DNA from: Hyalangium ruber
GTDB lineage: Bacteria; Myxococcota; Myxococcia; Myxococcales; Myxococcaceae
Assembly (NCBI RefSeq): GCF_034259325.1
Contig: NZ_JAXIVS010000008.1
Coordinates: 62,001 to 126,000 of the forward strand
Length of the DNA stretch: 64,000 nucleotides
Direction of reading: 5' to 3'
The stretch's first letter is position 1. Each line of letters starts with the position of its first letter. The translations under genes and the position numbers were made by a program. Below are positions 54,221-63,623 of the stretch, one piece after another. The notes beneath the pieces are model-generated. The model was not told where the DNA came from. It ran no database searches and saw nothing but the letters and a program-made list of their open reading frames with translations.

Positions 54221-56088
54221 GCCCCACTCCGCGCCACAGGTGGCAGCGGACCGCCGGCATCCCGCTGTTGCTCGTGCTCATCTATGCCGTCTGTTTCGGC
54301 CTCTACTCGCTGCGCCGCGAGACCCAGACCAGCGTGCGGAACGACGAGCGCTTCACGCTTCGGAAGGTCACCGTGGAGATGGCGCAGCTCCAGAGCACCC
54401 TGGAGACCTTCCTGAGGGAAGGGAAGCTCACGGTGGCGCGCGAGCTGGTGGCGGGCATGAGCTCCAACCCCCACCTGCAGGTGGGGCTGCTCATCGACGA
54501 CCGGCAGACGGTGGTGGCCTCAACGCGGCTGGCGCTGCTGGATCGGAAGGTGTCCGAAGCCTGGCCGGAGCTGCTGCGCCTCGAACATGCCGAGCGGATG
54601 GGGCGGGCCCGCAGGCACATGACCGGAATCGTGGAGGTCAGCGCCGACGGTCAGCGCGTGGTCGGCTACTACCCGGTCTTCTTGAGCTTCGACAGGCTCC
54701 CGGAGAAGGTGGGCTTCCTCTACTTCCAGCACGACCTCGCGACGCTCAAGGCCGCCAGCCTCTACGAGGTGCAGCGCTCGGTGCTCCGCTCGAGCCTGAT
54801 GTTGCTGCTCATCGCCGGGACGATGGGGCTCGTCATCCAGCTCACCCTGGGCCGGCGCATCCAGCGCCTGACCGAGGCCGCGCGAGAGGTGGTAGCGGGC
54901 AAGCCCGGCGTGGCGAGCACCGAGGAGAGCGACGACGCGCTGGGGAGGCTGGGGCAGGCGGTCAGCCAGATGGCCGAGCAGATCGGCCGCAACCAACAGG
55001 AGCTCGAGGAGAACGAGGCGCGGTTCCAGACGCTCATCGAGCGCTCGCCGGACGCCACCTTCATCCACTGGGAGGGCAAGGTGGTGTTCCACAACCCGGC
55101 GGCCGCGGCGCTGCTGGGGTACGCGCAGGCCACCGAGCTGCGGGGCCGACAGGTGGCGGAGCTGGTGGCGCCCGAGGACGTGGCGGCGCTCACGGGGCCG
55201 ATGGAGAGCGATACGCCCCGCGAGGTCCGCTGGGTACACCTCGCGGGACGGCAGGTGCTGGGCGAGGTGGTGACATTCCCCCTGGTATTCGAGCGGCAGC
55301 CGATGCGGGTGTCCATCGTGCGGGACATCACCGAGCGGAGGCAGTTCCAGGACAAGCTGAACGCGGCCGACCGCATGGCCTCTCTAGGGACGCTGGCCGC
55401 GGGGGTGGCGCACGAGATCAACAACCCGCTGTCCTTCATGCTCAGCAATGTGCGCTTCGTCAGCGAGGAGTTGCGCGCGCTGTCGGACGGATGGGACGCG
55501 CCCACCCGGGAGCGGCTGCGTGAGGTGCATGCGGCGCTGGAGGAGACGCTCGCGGGAGGAGATCGGGTCCGGGACATCGTCCGGGACTTGAGGACGTTCT
55601 CGCGCAGGGACGAGGGGGCCCGTGGGCCGGTGAATCTCCACTCCGTGTTGGACTTGTGCGGGAACATCGCTCGAGGCCAGTTGAGGCACCGGGCGCAGTT
55701 GGTGAAGGACTATGGCGTGCTGCCGCTCATCCACGGCAGTGAGTCGCGGCTCGGGCAGCTCTTCCTCAACCTCATCGTCAACGCCGCGCAGGCCATCCCC
55801 GAGGGGAGGGATCCGAAGGTGCAGGAGGTGCGCGTCACCACGCGGCGGGAGGGCGCGGACTGGGTGGTGGTGGAGGTGAAGGACACCGGGGTGGGCATCT
55901 CTCCGGAGCACCAGCGCCGGCTGTTCGAGCCGTTCTTCACCACCAAGCCCGAGGGGGTGGGCACGGGGCTGGGCCTGTCCATCTGCCACGGCATCGTGTC
56001 GGCGCTGGGCGGCCGCATCACCGTGGAGAGCGAGCCGGGCCATGGCAGCACCTTCCGGGTCTTCCTGCCGGTGGGGGCCACGGCCTGA
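54217..56088 (+). CDS. PAS-domain sensor histidine kinase
   Basis: 623 residues from the GTG at 54217, overlapping the preceding stop (GTGA). Two membrane helices (about 12-28 and 192-212) flank an extracytoplasmic sensor region. HAMP region follows (about 213-265), then PAS (about 270-385), the HisKA box with phospho-acceptor His399 (VAHEINNP), and the ATPase domain: N box NLIVNAAQAI, G1 DTGVGIS, G2 GTGLGLS. No response regulator is adjacent, so it is an orphan kinase. The co-translated binding lipoprotein is its likely ligand receiver. Confidence 0.96.
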   Translation: MSPTPRHRWQRTAGIPLLLVLIYAVCFGLYSLRRETQTSVRNDERFTLRKVTVEMAQLQSTLETFLREGKLTVARELVAGMSSNPHLQVGLLIDDRQTVVASTRLALLDRKVSEAWPELLRLEHAERMGRARRHMTGIVEVSADGQRVVGYYPVFLSFDRLPEKVGFLYFQHDLATLKAASLYEVQRSVLRSSLMLLLIAGTMGLVIQLTLGRRIQRLTEAAREVVAGKPGVASTEESDDALGRLGQAVSQMAEQIGRNQQELEENEARFQTLIERSPDATFIHWEGKVVFHNPAAAALLGYAQATELRGRQVAELVAPEDVAALTGPMESDTPREVRWVHLAGRQVLGEVVTFPLVFERQPMRVSIVRDITERRQFQDKLNAADRMASLGTLAAGVAHEINNPLSFMLSNVRFVSEELRALSDGWDAPTRERLREVHAALEETLAGGDRVRDIVRDLRTFSRRDEGARGPVNLHSVLDLCGNIARGQLRHRAQLVKDYGVLPLIHGSESRLGQLFLNLIVNAAQAIPEGRDPKVQEVRVTTRREGADWVVVEVKDTGVGISPEHQRRLFEPFFTTKPEGVGTGLGLSICHGIVSALGGRITVESEPGHGSTFRVFLPVGATA

Positions 56089-56095
56089 GCCGGAC

Positions 56096-56806
56096 TCATT
56101 TGGGGTACTTCTGGGCGAAGTTCTTCCTCACCACCTCGAGGGCCAGGGCCTCCGAGGCCCGTTCGGTGTCTTCCTTGGAGGGGGAGACCCAGCTCTCGTA
56201 GCTTCCCAGCGCCTTGGTGAACGTGCGCTTCATGTTGTCCGTCATGTACAAGCCCAGGGATTCCATCAGCCAGCGCACCGCGTCGAAGGCATACCCGTAC
56301 CAGGCGTCCTCGCAGCCGGTCTCCTCGATGACGATGTCGAGCGTCTCGTGTACCGCGATCGTGAGCGCCAGCTGGAGGTCCTGCTCGTCCTCGGGCAGCG
56401 TCACCGAGCGGAAGTACTCATCGAGCCGGCGCAGCCACCGCTGGCTCTTCTGTATCGCCTGGACGATGGCCTGGATGTTGCGCTCCAGCTCCATGCCGGG
56501 GCCCCTGAGCGGGGCCTTCCCCTTGAAGAAATAGCTCGAGACGTAGCCGCCGATGACGGGGTTGCCCAGGAACGAGCCACTGAGCTGGCACCAGGGCCCG
56601 ACGGTGTTGGAGACCAGGGCGCTGACCTCCTGGAACAGGGCGAAGCGCTGGTTCTCGGGGATGTGCGTGGCGTCCCGGGGGATGCGCGAGGAGAGGAACC
56701 GCCGCAGCTCCTCCGCCAGCCGCTCCGGTTGGAAGGCATCGAGGCTGTCTCGGATGCGCTGCCAGTCGCTCCCGTCCTCGCCCTGCTTGCGGTGTTTCTT
56801 GCTCAT
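56096..56806 (-). CDS. Unknown protein encoded downstream of Fic
   Basis: 236 residues from the ATG at 56806, overlapping the Fic stop by four bases. The protein is soluble, charged and mostly helical, with a Lys-rich N-terminus (MSKKHRKQGED), a Gly/Pro-containing middle (FLGNPVIGGYVSSYFF) and an acidic helical end. No family recognised. As partner of Fic it may be an inhibitor, substrate or accessory (inference). It is convergent with the histidine kinase with seven bases between stops. Confidence 0.85.
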   Translation of the reverse strand: MSKKHRKQGEDGSDWQRIRDSLDAFQPERLAEELRRFLSSRIPRDATHIPENQRFALFQEVSALVSNTVGPWCQLSGSFLGNPVIGGYVSSYFFKGKAPLRGPGMELERNIQAIVQAIQKSQRWLRRLDEYFRSVTLPEDEQDLQLALTIAVHETLDIVIEETGCEDAWYGYAFDAVRWLMESLGLYMTDNMKRTFTKALGSYESWVSPSKEDTERASEALALEVVRKNFAQKYPK

Positions 56807-57498
56807 GGGCTCTCCGCGCCGCCGCCTCGCCCCGCGATGCCCCGTGCCGCGAGCCGGACGAACTGCGCGTAGCGGACCACATCTCCGGGGTGCTTGGGGA
56901 GCAGCACCAGCGGGGTGAGGGGGGGGGTGGGCAGTCGCGCCCGGCGCAGGAGGAACTCGAAGCCCAGCCGGGCCGCCCGCGCGTTGCCATCCGGGAACGG
57001 GTGGAAGAAGGCCAGGTCCAGGTACAGCCGCACGGCCTGGACCACCGGGTGGCAGCCGTCCGCCGCGTCCGCCTCCACCTTGCGCGTGAACATCGCCTCC
57101 AGCTCCGGGAAGAAGAGGTAGCGGTGGGCGCCGCCGTGGGCGAACGCATCCCCCGTGCGGAAGGACACGGCGTGTCCGAGGACCCGGGCCTGCACCTCGC
57201 GCAGCCGCTCGTAGGTCAGGGGCGCCTGGGCATCCGCCAGGGCCCGTACATGGGCCAGCGCGTCCCGGAAGCGGGCCTCTCGCGCCGGGTCCTCGTGGGC
57301 CGGCGTGTCCAGCTCCGCCAGGAACCGCTCCTGGGCGTGCGTCTCCTCGAAGGCCCGGGCGCTGGCGGCCTCCAGCTCGGGGCGCAGGTGGGGAAAGGTC
57401 CAGTCCAGGGCGAGGCTGGCCTGGAGGTGGGGCAAGAGCTTCTCGGTGGCCTCCACTGCGCGTGTGGCTCCCTGGGTGATGAGTCGTCCGCCCAGCAT
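56803..57498 (-). CDS. Fic/DOC family protein
   Basis: 231 residues. The Fic active-site motif is HPFPDGNARAAR, with Ala instead of the second Gly of the consensus HPFx[DE]GNGRxxR; the catalytic His is kept. The N-terminal region (about 1-90) is helical. Fic proteins transfer AMP or other nucleotides to target hydroxyls. No inhibitory (S/T)xxxE(G/N) helix is obvious. The downstream 236-residue gene overlaps by ATGA, so the two are co-translated. It is divergent from the lipid kinase gene. Confidence 0.9.
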   Translation of the reverse strand: MLGGRLITQGATRAVEATEKLLPHLQASLALDWTFPHLRPELEAASARAFEETHAQERFLAELDTPAHEDPAREARFRDALAHVRALADAQAPLTYERLREVQARVLGHAVSFRTGDAFAHGGAHRYLFFPELEAMFTRKVEADAADGCHPVVQAVRLYLDLAFFHPFPDGNARAARLGFEFLLRRARLPTPPLTPLVLLPKHPGDVVRYAQFVRLAARGIAGRGGGAESP

Positions 57499-57559
57499 CC
57501 CACGGACAGAGTATGGTACGCCCCCGCCGAACAGGTGGCATTAGGAGGAGAGGGGCTGA

Positions 57560-58483
57560 ATGAAGACGTTCCTCGTGGTCAACCCGCGCAGCGCCGGTGG
57601 TCAGACGGGAAAGCGCTGGGCGGAGCTGTCCGCCCAGGTGTCCCGGAGCATCGGCGAGTTCGGTCACGAGTTCACCGCCGGGGCCATGGACGCGGCGCGC
57701 ATCGCCCGCAAGGCCATCGAGGACGGCTACGAGTGCATCGTCGCGGTGGGCGGGGACGGCACCATCAACGAGGTGGTCAACGGCTTCTTCCGTGACGGCC
57801 AGGTCATCAACCCGAAGGCCGCGCTGGGCGTCATTCCCCGGGGCACGGGTGGCGACTTCCGGCGCGCGTTCGGGTGGGACCTGGAGCTGGACTCGGCGCT
57901 GGCGCGGCTGCGCACCGAGAAGACGGAGCCCTTCGACGTGGGGCTCGTCGAGTACACCACCCGCGAGGGCAAGCGGGAGCAGCGCTTCTTCGCCAACATC
58001 GCCTCCATGGGCGTGAGCGCGGTGGTGGCCAACGAGGTGAACACCAGCAGCAAGGCGCTGGGCGCCAACATGACCTTCGTGCTGGGCACGGTGAAGGGCA
58101 TGTTCCGCTTCGAGCCGCCCACGGTGCGCATCCGCGTGGATGGAGGGCCCCAGGAGTCGGTGCCCATCAACGTGGTGGCGGTGGCCAACGGCCGCTACTT
58201 CGGCAGCGGCATGTGCGTGGCGCCGGACGCGCTCACCCATGATGGGCTCTTCGACGTCACCATCTGGTCCGGCTACACGCTCAGCGACTTCATCTTCAAG
58301 TCCAAGGGCATCTACAGCGGCCAGCACGTGACGTGGAAGGGCACGCGCCAGCTCAAGTGCCGCACCTTCGAGGTGGAGAGCGTCGAAGGTCAGGAGGTGC
58401 TGCTCGAGGTGGACGGCGAGGTGCCCGGCCGGCTGCCCGCGAAGATGACGCTGCAGCCGGCCGCCATCCGCCTCAAGGTGTAG
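57560..58483 (+). CDS. YegS/DAGK-type lipid kinase
   Basis: 307 residues. Diacylglycerol kinase catalytic domain with VAVGGDGTINEVVNG (about 63-77) and GVIPRGTGGDF, as in YegS/Rv2252/BmrU proteins. Phosphorylates diacylglycerol or related lipids with ATP. AGGAGGAG sits close before the ATG. Its end overlaps the end of the convergent DNRLRE gene by 11 bases. Divergent from Fic. Confidence 0.95.
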   Translation: MKTFLVVNPRSAGGQTGKRWAELSAQVSRSIGEFGHEFTAGAMDAARIARKAIEDGYECIVAVGGDGTINEVVNGFFRDGQVINPKAALGVIPRGTGGDFRRAFGWDLELDSALARLRTEKTEPFDVGLVEYTTREGKREQRFFANIASMGVSAVVANEVNTSSKALGANMTFVLGTVKGMFRFEPPTVRIRVDGGPQESVPINVVAVANGRYFGSGMCVAPDALTHDGLFDVTIWSGYTLSDFIFKSKGIYSGQHVTWKGTRQLKCRTFEVESVEGQEVLLEVDGEVPGRLPAKMTLQPAAIRLKV

Positions 58484-60251
58484 TGGCGGGCATGAAGTAG
58501 TAGACGAGCAGCGTGGGCCAGTGGATCTCGGTGTTCGAGGACTCGCGCGAGTAGTAGTGCGTCAGGTACCCGGGCGAGTTCAGGCGGAAGGAGATCAGCC
58601 CATCCGTCTGATGCGCCTGCTTCACGGGGTCCACCAGCAGTGGGTTGGAGTTGATGCCCATCTGGATGCCGTACTTGCCGTTGCCGTTCCACAGCCACCA
58701 GGCGCCGAGGTTGCTGCCGGAGATGGCGGGCTTGTTGTTCCAGGTGATGCCGGTCTCGCTCCAGGTGTCGTTGGGGACCAGGTGCGTGTAGACGCTGCCG
58801 TCATTCCCGTAGGCGTAGCCGCCGTGGGACGTGGTCACCAGGCTGACCGCGGCGATCCGCGCGGTGGCGGGGATGCTGGCGAGGTTGAAGCGCAGGAAGG
58901 TCTCCGAGAGGCCCCGGTCGACGATCAGGGTCGCTCCCGTGCCATGGTTGGTGCCGGGGCTGGCCGACATGACATGCGCGTCCGCCTCGGTGGAGAGGAC
59001 CGCCACCTGGAGGGTCGCCGGCACCGGAGGATAGGCGTAGTGGACGGTGAGCTTCGGGCGCATGGCCGCGTCCGGGTACTCGCGCGAGCGGTAGTGGCCC
59101 AGGGCGCCGACGGAGTTGAGCCGGAAGGAGATCAACTTGTCGGAGTCCAGCGCCCGCTGCACGGGGGCTGACAGCCGCTGGTGTGCGTTGAGGCCCAGCT
59201 GGTTCAGGGGCTTGTTCGGGGCGAACTCCAGCCACCAGGAGCCGAGATCGCTCTGCCCGGGCTCGGCCACGAAGCTCTGGCTCGGTGCGTCTTCGGGCCG
59301 GTTGTGCCAGGTGATGCCGGTCTCGCTCCAGGCGTCATTGGAGACCAGGTACGTGTAGACGCTCCAGTCGTCGATGAGGTTCGAGCCGCTGTAGCCCACG
59401 GCCTGCAGGCTGACCGAGGAGACGGCTGCCCCGGAGGGGATGCCGCCGAGGTTGAAGCGCAGGTAGGCGGAGCGGTCGCCCTTGTCGAGGGTCAGCGTCT
59501 CACTGGTGCCGAAGTTGGTCAGCGCGTTGGCGGTGTCGATGTACGCGTCCGCCTCGGGTTCGAGGACCGCCGGCGCGGCGGGAGGGAAGTAGCGGACGAT
59601 GAGCTTGGGCCGCTCGTCGGGGATGCCGTGTTCGCGCGAGCGGTACAGCGTCTTGTACCCGGGGGAGGCCAGCCGGAAGGAGATCAACCCATCCGAGTCC
59701 AGCGCCTCCTGCACCGGGGCCATCAGCTTCGGGCTCCAATTGGCACCGTACTGAAGCTTCGCGGTGCCTCCGTACCAGAGCCACCAGCCTCCGAGCCGCT
59801 CGGTCGAGGCCGCGGGCCGGGTGTACCAGTTGAGGCCCGTCTCGCTCCACGTGTCGTCGGTGACCAGGTAGGTGTAGACGCTGCCATCGCCGTTGTAGGC
59901 CCAGCCGTCGTAGGCCACGGCCTGCAGCATGACCGAGGCGATGCGGGCGCCGGCGGGGATGCTGGCGAGGTTGAAGCGGACGTAGACCTCCGCGATGCCC
60001 CGGTCGATGGTCATGCTCGACGAGGTGCCGAAGTTCGCCCCGGGCATGTTGGTGGTGACATACGCGTCCGCCACGGCGTCGAGGATCACCTCGGTGGGGG
60101 CCGTGGAGAGAGCGGCCTGGTGCGTCGAGAGCGGGCTCACCGGCTCTTCGGTGAGCTCGCCGCCCGCGTCACAGCCGGTGGCGAGTCCCAGCAGCAGGGA
60201 AGGGAGGACGAGAGAGCGGACGGAACGCTTCCAATGAGGTGCTCGGGACAT
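58473..60251 (-). CDS. Lipoprotein with three DNRLRE domains
   Basis: 592 residues from the ATG at 60251 (AGGAG seven bases upstream). Lipoprotein signal ending at Cys27 (LGLATGC). Three tandem DNRLRE domains of about 165-185 residues (starting near 55, 235 and 410), each with a DAYxxxxxPxxNFGTS-type opening, the YxRFNLASIP core and a TWSETGxxWxxxP strand. The domain is a beta-sandwich found in secreted polysaccharide-acting proteins. No catalytic domain is attached. Surface carbohydrate binding is inferred. Confidence 0.93.
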   Translation of the reverse strand: MSRAPHWKRSVRSLVLPSLLLGLATGCDAGGELTEEPVSPLSTHQAALSTAPTEVILDAVADAYVTTNMPGANFGTSSSMTIDRGIAEVYVRFNLASIPAGARIASVMLQAVAYDGWAYNGDGSVYTYLVTDDTWSETGLNWYTRPAASTERLGGWWLWYGGTAKLQYGANWSPKLMAPVQEALDSDGLISFRLASPGYKTLYRSREHGIPDERPKLIVRYFPPAAPAVLEPEADAYIDTANALTNFGTSETLTLDKGDRSAYLRFNLGGIPSGAAVSSVSLQAVGYSGSNLIDDWSVYTYLVSNDAWSETGITWHNRPEDAPSQSFVAEPGQSDLGSWWLEFAPNKPLNQLGLNAHQRLSAPVQRALDSDKLISFRLNSVGALGHYRSREYPDAAMRPKLTVHYAYPPVPATLQVAVLSTEADAHVMSASPGTNHGTGATLIVDRGLSETFLRFNLASIPATARIAAVSLVTTSHGGYAYGNDGSVYTHLVPNDTWSETGITWNNKPAISGSNLGAWWLWNGNGKYGIQMGINSNPLLVDPVKQAHQTDGLISFRLNSPGYLTHYYSRESSNTEIHWPTLLVYYFMPATTP

Positions 60252-60466
60252 GTGCGGACTCCTGGGGGCTTGCGCGTCGGCCCTTGCCGGCGCGGTCAGC
60301 ACCTCCTTGAGCAAGCGGAGGGCCAGGGTCCGGAGCGTGGGGGTTTGCCCAGGTGTTTCAGGAGCTTGGGCGCCAGCGGGCGCCTGTCAGCCCGGGGCGG
60401 CGGGGCGGAACGTGCCAGAGTTGGCACGCGCGCGTGTTCTCCCTGCGGACGCGCGTGTCCTGGACC

Positions 60467-61174
60467 TCAAGGCGTGAAGGTGAAGCCGTCGAGGACGCCG
60501 TACGCGTAGAGGGCCGCGAAGGCATAGGCCCCCACGAGATAGGACGCGTTGAGCTTGCGCGCCACCCTCGCGTCCTCGGCGCTGTAGCGCCCGTCCGGCC
60601 CCCGCAACGCCAGCGCCGTGCTCAGCGAGGCCGCGGAGACGACGAGGCTCGTACCCTGCGCCACCGCGAGCACGGTGCCTTTCGTCCGGCGGCCGTGCTG
60701 GAAATGGCCGACACCGAACGGGACCAGGTACCAGCCCCGCGAGGGCGGGGTCGCGCCTGGGAGTGCCAGCGCGGGTGAGGGCTCCGGTGCTGGAGGAGGG
60801 GATGGCACGAGGACCGGCGGCCGGCGCTCGGCGGCCAGCGCGGCGATGCGCTCTCGGTGCAGGGTGCGCACGCGCTCCACGAAAGCGACGAAGTCGGGCG
60901 GGTACAAGAGCGGGTCCAGCTTCGCGTCATCGCTGGCGGCGAGCCCCAGCACCGCCTCGTGCTCGGCGCGGGCGGCGTCCTCCTGCGCGTGGTAGGTGGC
61001 GGCCAGCAGCAAGTGGGCCTCTGCCTCCAGCGCCGCTCCGTCCAGCCGCAAGGGATAGAGGAGCGCTTCCAGCTCGGTGCGAGCCTGCGCCAGCTCTCCG
61101 GATTGGTAGGCCGCTCGGGCCGGCTCCAGCGGAGAGGCGAGCGTCAGCACCATGGCCACCACGAGGCCCGTCAT
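60467..61174 (-). CDS. Membrane protein downstream of PEGA kinase
   Basis: 235 residues. Signal peptide or N-terminal helix, then a TPR-like helical region (about 20-95, LAQARTELEALL, HLLLAATYHAQED), a Pro-rich linker (PVLVPSPPPAPEPS), and two C-terminal hydrophobic segments (about 165-185 and 210-230). It overlaps the PEGA kinase stop by four bases (ATGA), the usual myxobacterial partnership. Function unknown. The 215-base gap after its stop to the DNRLRE start holds no gene. Confidence 0.85.
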   Translation of the reverse strand: MTGLVVAMVLTLASPLEPARAAYQSGELAQARTELEALLYPLRLDGAALEAEAHLLLAATYHAQEDAARAEHEAVLGLAASDDAKLDPLLYPPDFVAFVERVRTLHRERIAALAAERRPPVLVPSPPPAPEPSPALALPGATPPSRGWYLVPFGVGHFQHGRRTKGTVLAVAQGTSLVVSAASLSTALALRGPDGRYSAEDARVARKLNASYLVGAYAFAALYAYGVLDGFTFTP

Positions 61175-63000
61175 GGCGTTCCCTCCAGCACCACCTCGAT
61201 GCGCGTTCCCGCCACCACCTCCACCTCGCGCCGCAGGGGCGGCCCTCCCGGCACCCGGGCCGAGATGACGTGCCGTCCGTGCTCGACATATTGGGAGCCC
61301 GAGAGCGGTGCCACGCCCGCCTCCACTCCGTCGATGAAGACGCGGGCGCCGGAGGGCGCGGCGATGTGGACCTCGGCCTTGCGTACCTGGAGCGCCACTT
61401 CGCGCGTCACCGTCTCCCCGGCGGATACCTGAAGGACTTCCTCCACCGTGTCACACAGCGGGTTGACCAGGCGCAGGCGGTGCTCGCCCGGTGAGAGGCT
61501 CACCTCGCGCACGCGCGGCGTGTAGCCCCGGCTCTTGCCGTCCACGAACACCTCGGCCCAGGGTCGCACTGTCACCTTCAGCGTCGCGGGCTTTACGGGC
61601 TCGGCGGGTGGGGGCGCCTCGGTAGGGGAGCCGCTACGGGGGGCTTCGGGGGCGCTGGAGGGCACAGGAGCCGCGCGTGGCGCCGAGGGACGCGCGCTTC
61701 CGGAGCTCTTCTTCTTCGGCTCCGGACGTGAGCCCTCGCGCACAGGCTCTAGACGGGCGACGGGGCTCGGTGTCTCCACCTGGGGCTCCGGGGCCTGAAC
61801 CGCTACGGCTTCGGGCTCCGGGCGCTTCGCCTCCTGAGGGGCCGGCTCGACCTGGACGGAGGGCAATGGCGCGGGCTCGGGTGTGAGCCATCGCGATGCT
61901 CCCCACGCGAGCCCTCCGAGGACGACCGCCAGCGCCACGCCCAGCGCGAGCACCTTCCGTCGTCCGGCCTGCGGACGTTCGCGCAGCAACGCGACCACCT
62001 CGGGCGAGTCCGGTTGGAGCGCCAGGGCGCCGTTGAGCACCTTCGCGGCCCGAGCCCCCTGGCCCTTCGCCAGCAACGCGCGGCCTTCACTCAGCAGTTG
62101 CTGGAACCGGGCCTCGCGGCGCCGCGCGCTGTAGCCCAGCGGATCCTGGAAGAAGGCTCGGGACTCCTCCGCCGGAGACCCAGCGATGCGCCCCACCACC
62201 TCCTCCAGCAGCGGCGCCAGCACCTCGCCGCTCGCGGGCCGGTCGCGGGAGTCCCTCGCGAGGCAGCGCGCGACCAGGGTACTCAGCGGCTCAGGCGTTC
62301 CCGGGACGAGCTCCGTCAGGGGCGGCGCATCCTTCGTCATCACCGAGGCCGCCAGGTGCGCGGCGCCCTTTCCTCCGTGCGGCGTGGTGCCGGTACACAG
62401 CTCGAAGAGCATGACGCCCACCGCGTACACGTCCGAGGCGGGCGAGAAGGCGCCGGTGTCGATGCGCTCGGGCGCCATGTACGGCAGCGAGCCGGTAATG
62501 GCGCCGGTGCTCGTGAGCCGCTCCTGATCCGCCAGCGCGGCGATGCCGAAGTCCGCCAGCTTCAGCGGCCCTCCCCGAGCTACCAGCACGTTCTCCGGCT
62601 TCACGTCTCGGTGTACCACCCCGCGCGCGTGCGCCTCGCCGAGCGCCTCGGCCAATGCCCACCCCAGCACCGCCGCAGCCTCGGGAGGCACGGGAGAGAG
62701 CCGCCGCGCCAGCTCGCGCAGGCTCTCGCCCTGCACCCACTCGCACACCAAGAAGGGCCCGCGCGCCGCGTCCTCGCCGAAGTCGTGAATCTCCAGCACG
62801 TTGGGGTGCTTGAGCGAGGCCACCAGCTCGGCCTCGCGGCGGAAGCGCTCGGTGCGGCTCTCGTCGCCGCCCGGGTGCATCACCTTCACCGCCACCCGGC
62901 GCGCCAGCCGCAGGTCCGTGGCCAGGAAGACGGTGGCCATGCCGCCACGTCCCAGCTCCTGCTCCAACTGGTAGCGGCCGGCCAGCAGTTCACCCGTCAT
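61171..63000 (-). CDS. PEGA-domain serine/threonine protein kinase
   Basis: 609 residues from the ATG at 63000. Kinase domain (about 5-265): GRGGMATVF, VAVKVM, HRDVKPEN, DFG and APE-region ITGSLPYMAPE are all present. A membrane helix follows at about 350-370 (ALGVALAVVLGGLAWG), then a Pro/Glu-rich linker and two PEGA domains (about 475-609). It should sense or bind in the periplasm and phosphorylate Ser/Thr targets inside. Co-translated with the 235-residue membrane protein; upstream genes on the same strand are a Cys-rich lipoprotein and a sigma-54 activator. Confidence 0.96.
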   Translation of the reverse strand: MTGELLAGRYQLEQELGRGGMATVFLATDLRLARRVAVKVMHPGGDESRTERFRREAELVASLKHPNVLEIHDFGEDAARGPFLVCEWVQGESLRELARRLSPVPPEAAAVLGWALAEALGEAHARGVVHRDVKPENVLVARGGPLKLADFGIAALADQERLTSTGAITGSLPYMAPERIDTGAFSPASDVYAVGVMLFELCTGTTPHGGKGAAHLAASVMTKDAPPLTELVPGTPEPLSTLVARCLARDSRDRPASGEVLAPLLEEVVGRIAGSPAEESRAFFQDPLGYSARRREARFQQLLSEGRALLAKGQGARAAKVLNGALALQPDSPEVVALLRERPQAGRRKVLALGVALAVVLGGLAWGASRWLTPEPAPLPSVQVEPAPQEAKRPEPEAVAVQAPEPQVETPSPVARLEPVREGSRPEPKKKSSGSARPSAPRAAPVPSSAPEAPRSGSPTEAPPPAEPVKPATLKVTVRPWAEVFVDGKSRGYTPRVREVSLSPGEHRLRLVNPLCDTVEEVLQVSAGETVTREVALQVRKAEVHIAAPSGARVFIDGVEAGVAPLSGSQYVEHGRHVISARVPGGPPLRREVEVVAGTRIEVVLEGTP

Positions 63001-63047
63001 CTCGCCACATTCTAGAACCCGTCTCCCGGGGAGCAATCTCCGCTGCC

Positions 63048-63623
63048 TCAGAGCAGCCGGCACGCTCGGTGCGTGCCCGAGCCCACCTGCTCACACACGC
63101 CCGGCGCGCCCCCGGGGCAGTCCTCATCGCGCTGGCAGGGCTGGCGGCATTGCTTCGTGCTCCCGGAGCCCACGCAGACGCCGCAGCGGACACAGTCCAT
63201 GGAAGAGCGACAGGTGAGGCCCAGCGTCTCCGGAGGCGTGCCGCCGCACTGCTCGATGCACAGCGAGTCCGGGCTGCACCGGTAGCTGGAAGGACACTCC
63301 AGGTCCGCGCGGCAGGTGTATTCGCAGCGGTGGTACAGCGGGTGGCAGACCGCGAGGCGCTGGCAGTCGAGGCCCTCGCACGTCTCTCCCAGCCGGGGCC
63401 CTTCCTCGCACTTGCCCGCCTCGTTGCAGCGCCAGCCCGCCCGACAGTGCGAGTCCTCGTCGCAGTTGAGGGCCTCGGCGCAGTCGGAGCCCTCGCACGG
63501 CGTCTCCTCCTCGCACGTGGGGTCGTCCTCGCAGCGGACCTGGATGTCGAGCGGACAGCCGAGCCACACCGTGCTGGCGAGTGCGGCGAACAGGACGAGG
63601 CAGGGTCGGCGCATGGGGTTCAT
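63048..63623 (-). CDS. Cys-rich lipoprotein
   Basis: 191 residues. Lipoprotein signal, lipobox WLGC with Cys23. The mature chain has over 30 Cys residues in EGF/TNFR-like spacing (CEDDPTCEEETPCEGSDC, CRAGWRCNEAGKCE, CRSSMDCVRCGVC), a disulfide-bonded extracellular repeat. No known family. Its start overlaps the sigma-54 activator stop by four bases, and the PEGA kinase ATG is 47 bases further, making it the middle of an operon. Confidence 0.88.
   Translation of the reverse strand: MNPMRRPCLVLFAALASTVWLGCPLDIQVRCEDDPTCEEETPCEGSDCAEALNCDEDSHCRAGWRCNEAGKCEEGPRLGETCEGLDCQRLAVCHPLYHRCEYTCRADLECPSSYRCSPDSLCIEQCGGTPPETLGLTCRSSMDCVRCGVCVGSGSTKQCRQPCQRDEDCPGGAPGVCEQVGSGTHRACRLL

Noticed and set aside
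56807-58327. Upstream extension of the Fic-partner frame to 743 residues
   Set aside because: The extension runs antisense to the lipid kinase and over Fic; the ATG at 56806 overlapping Fic by four bases is a proper operon start.
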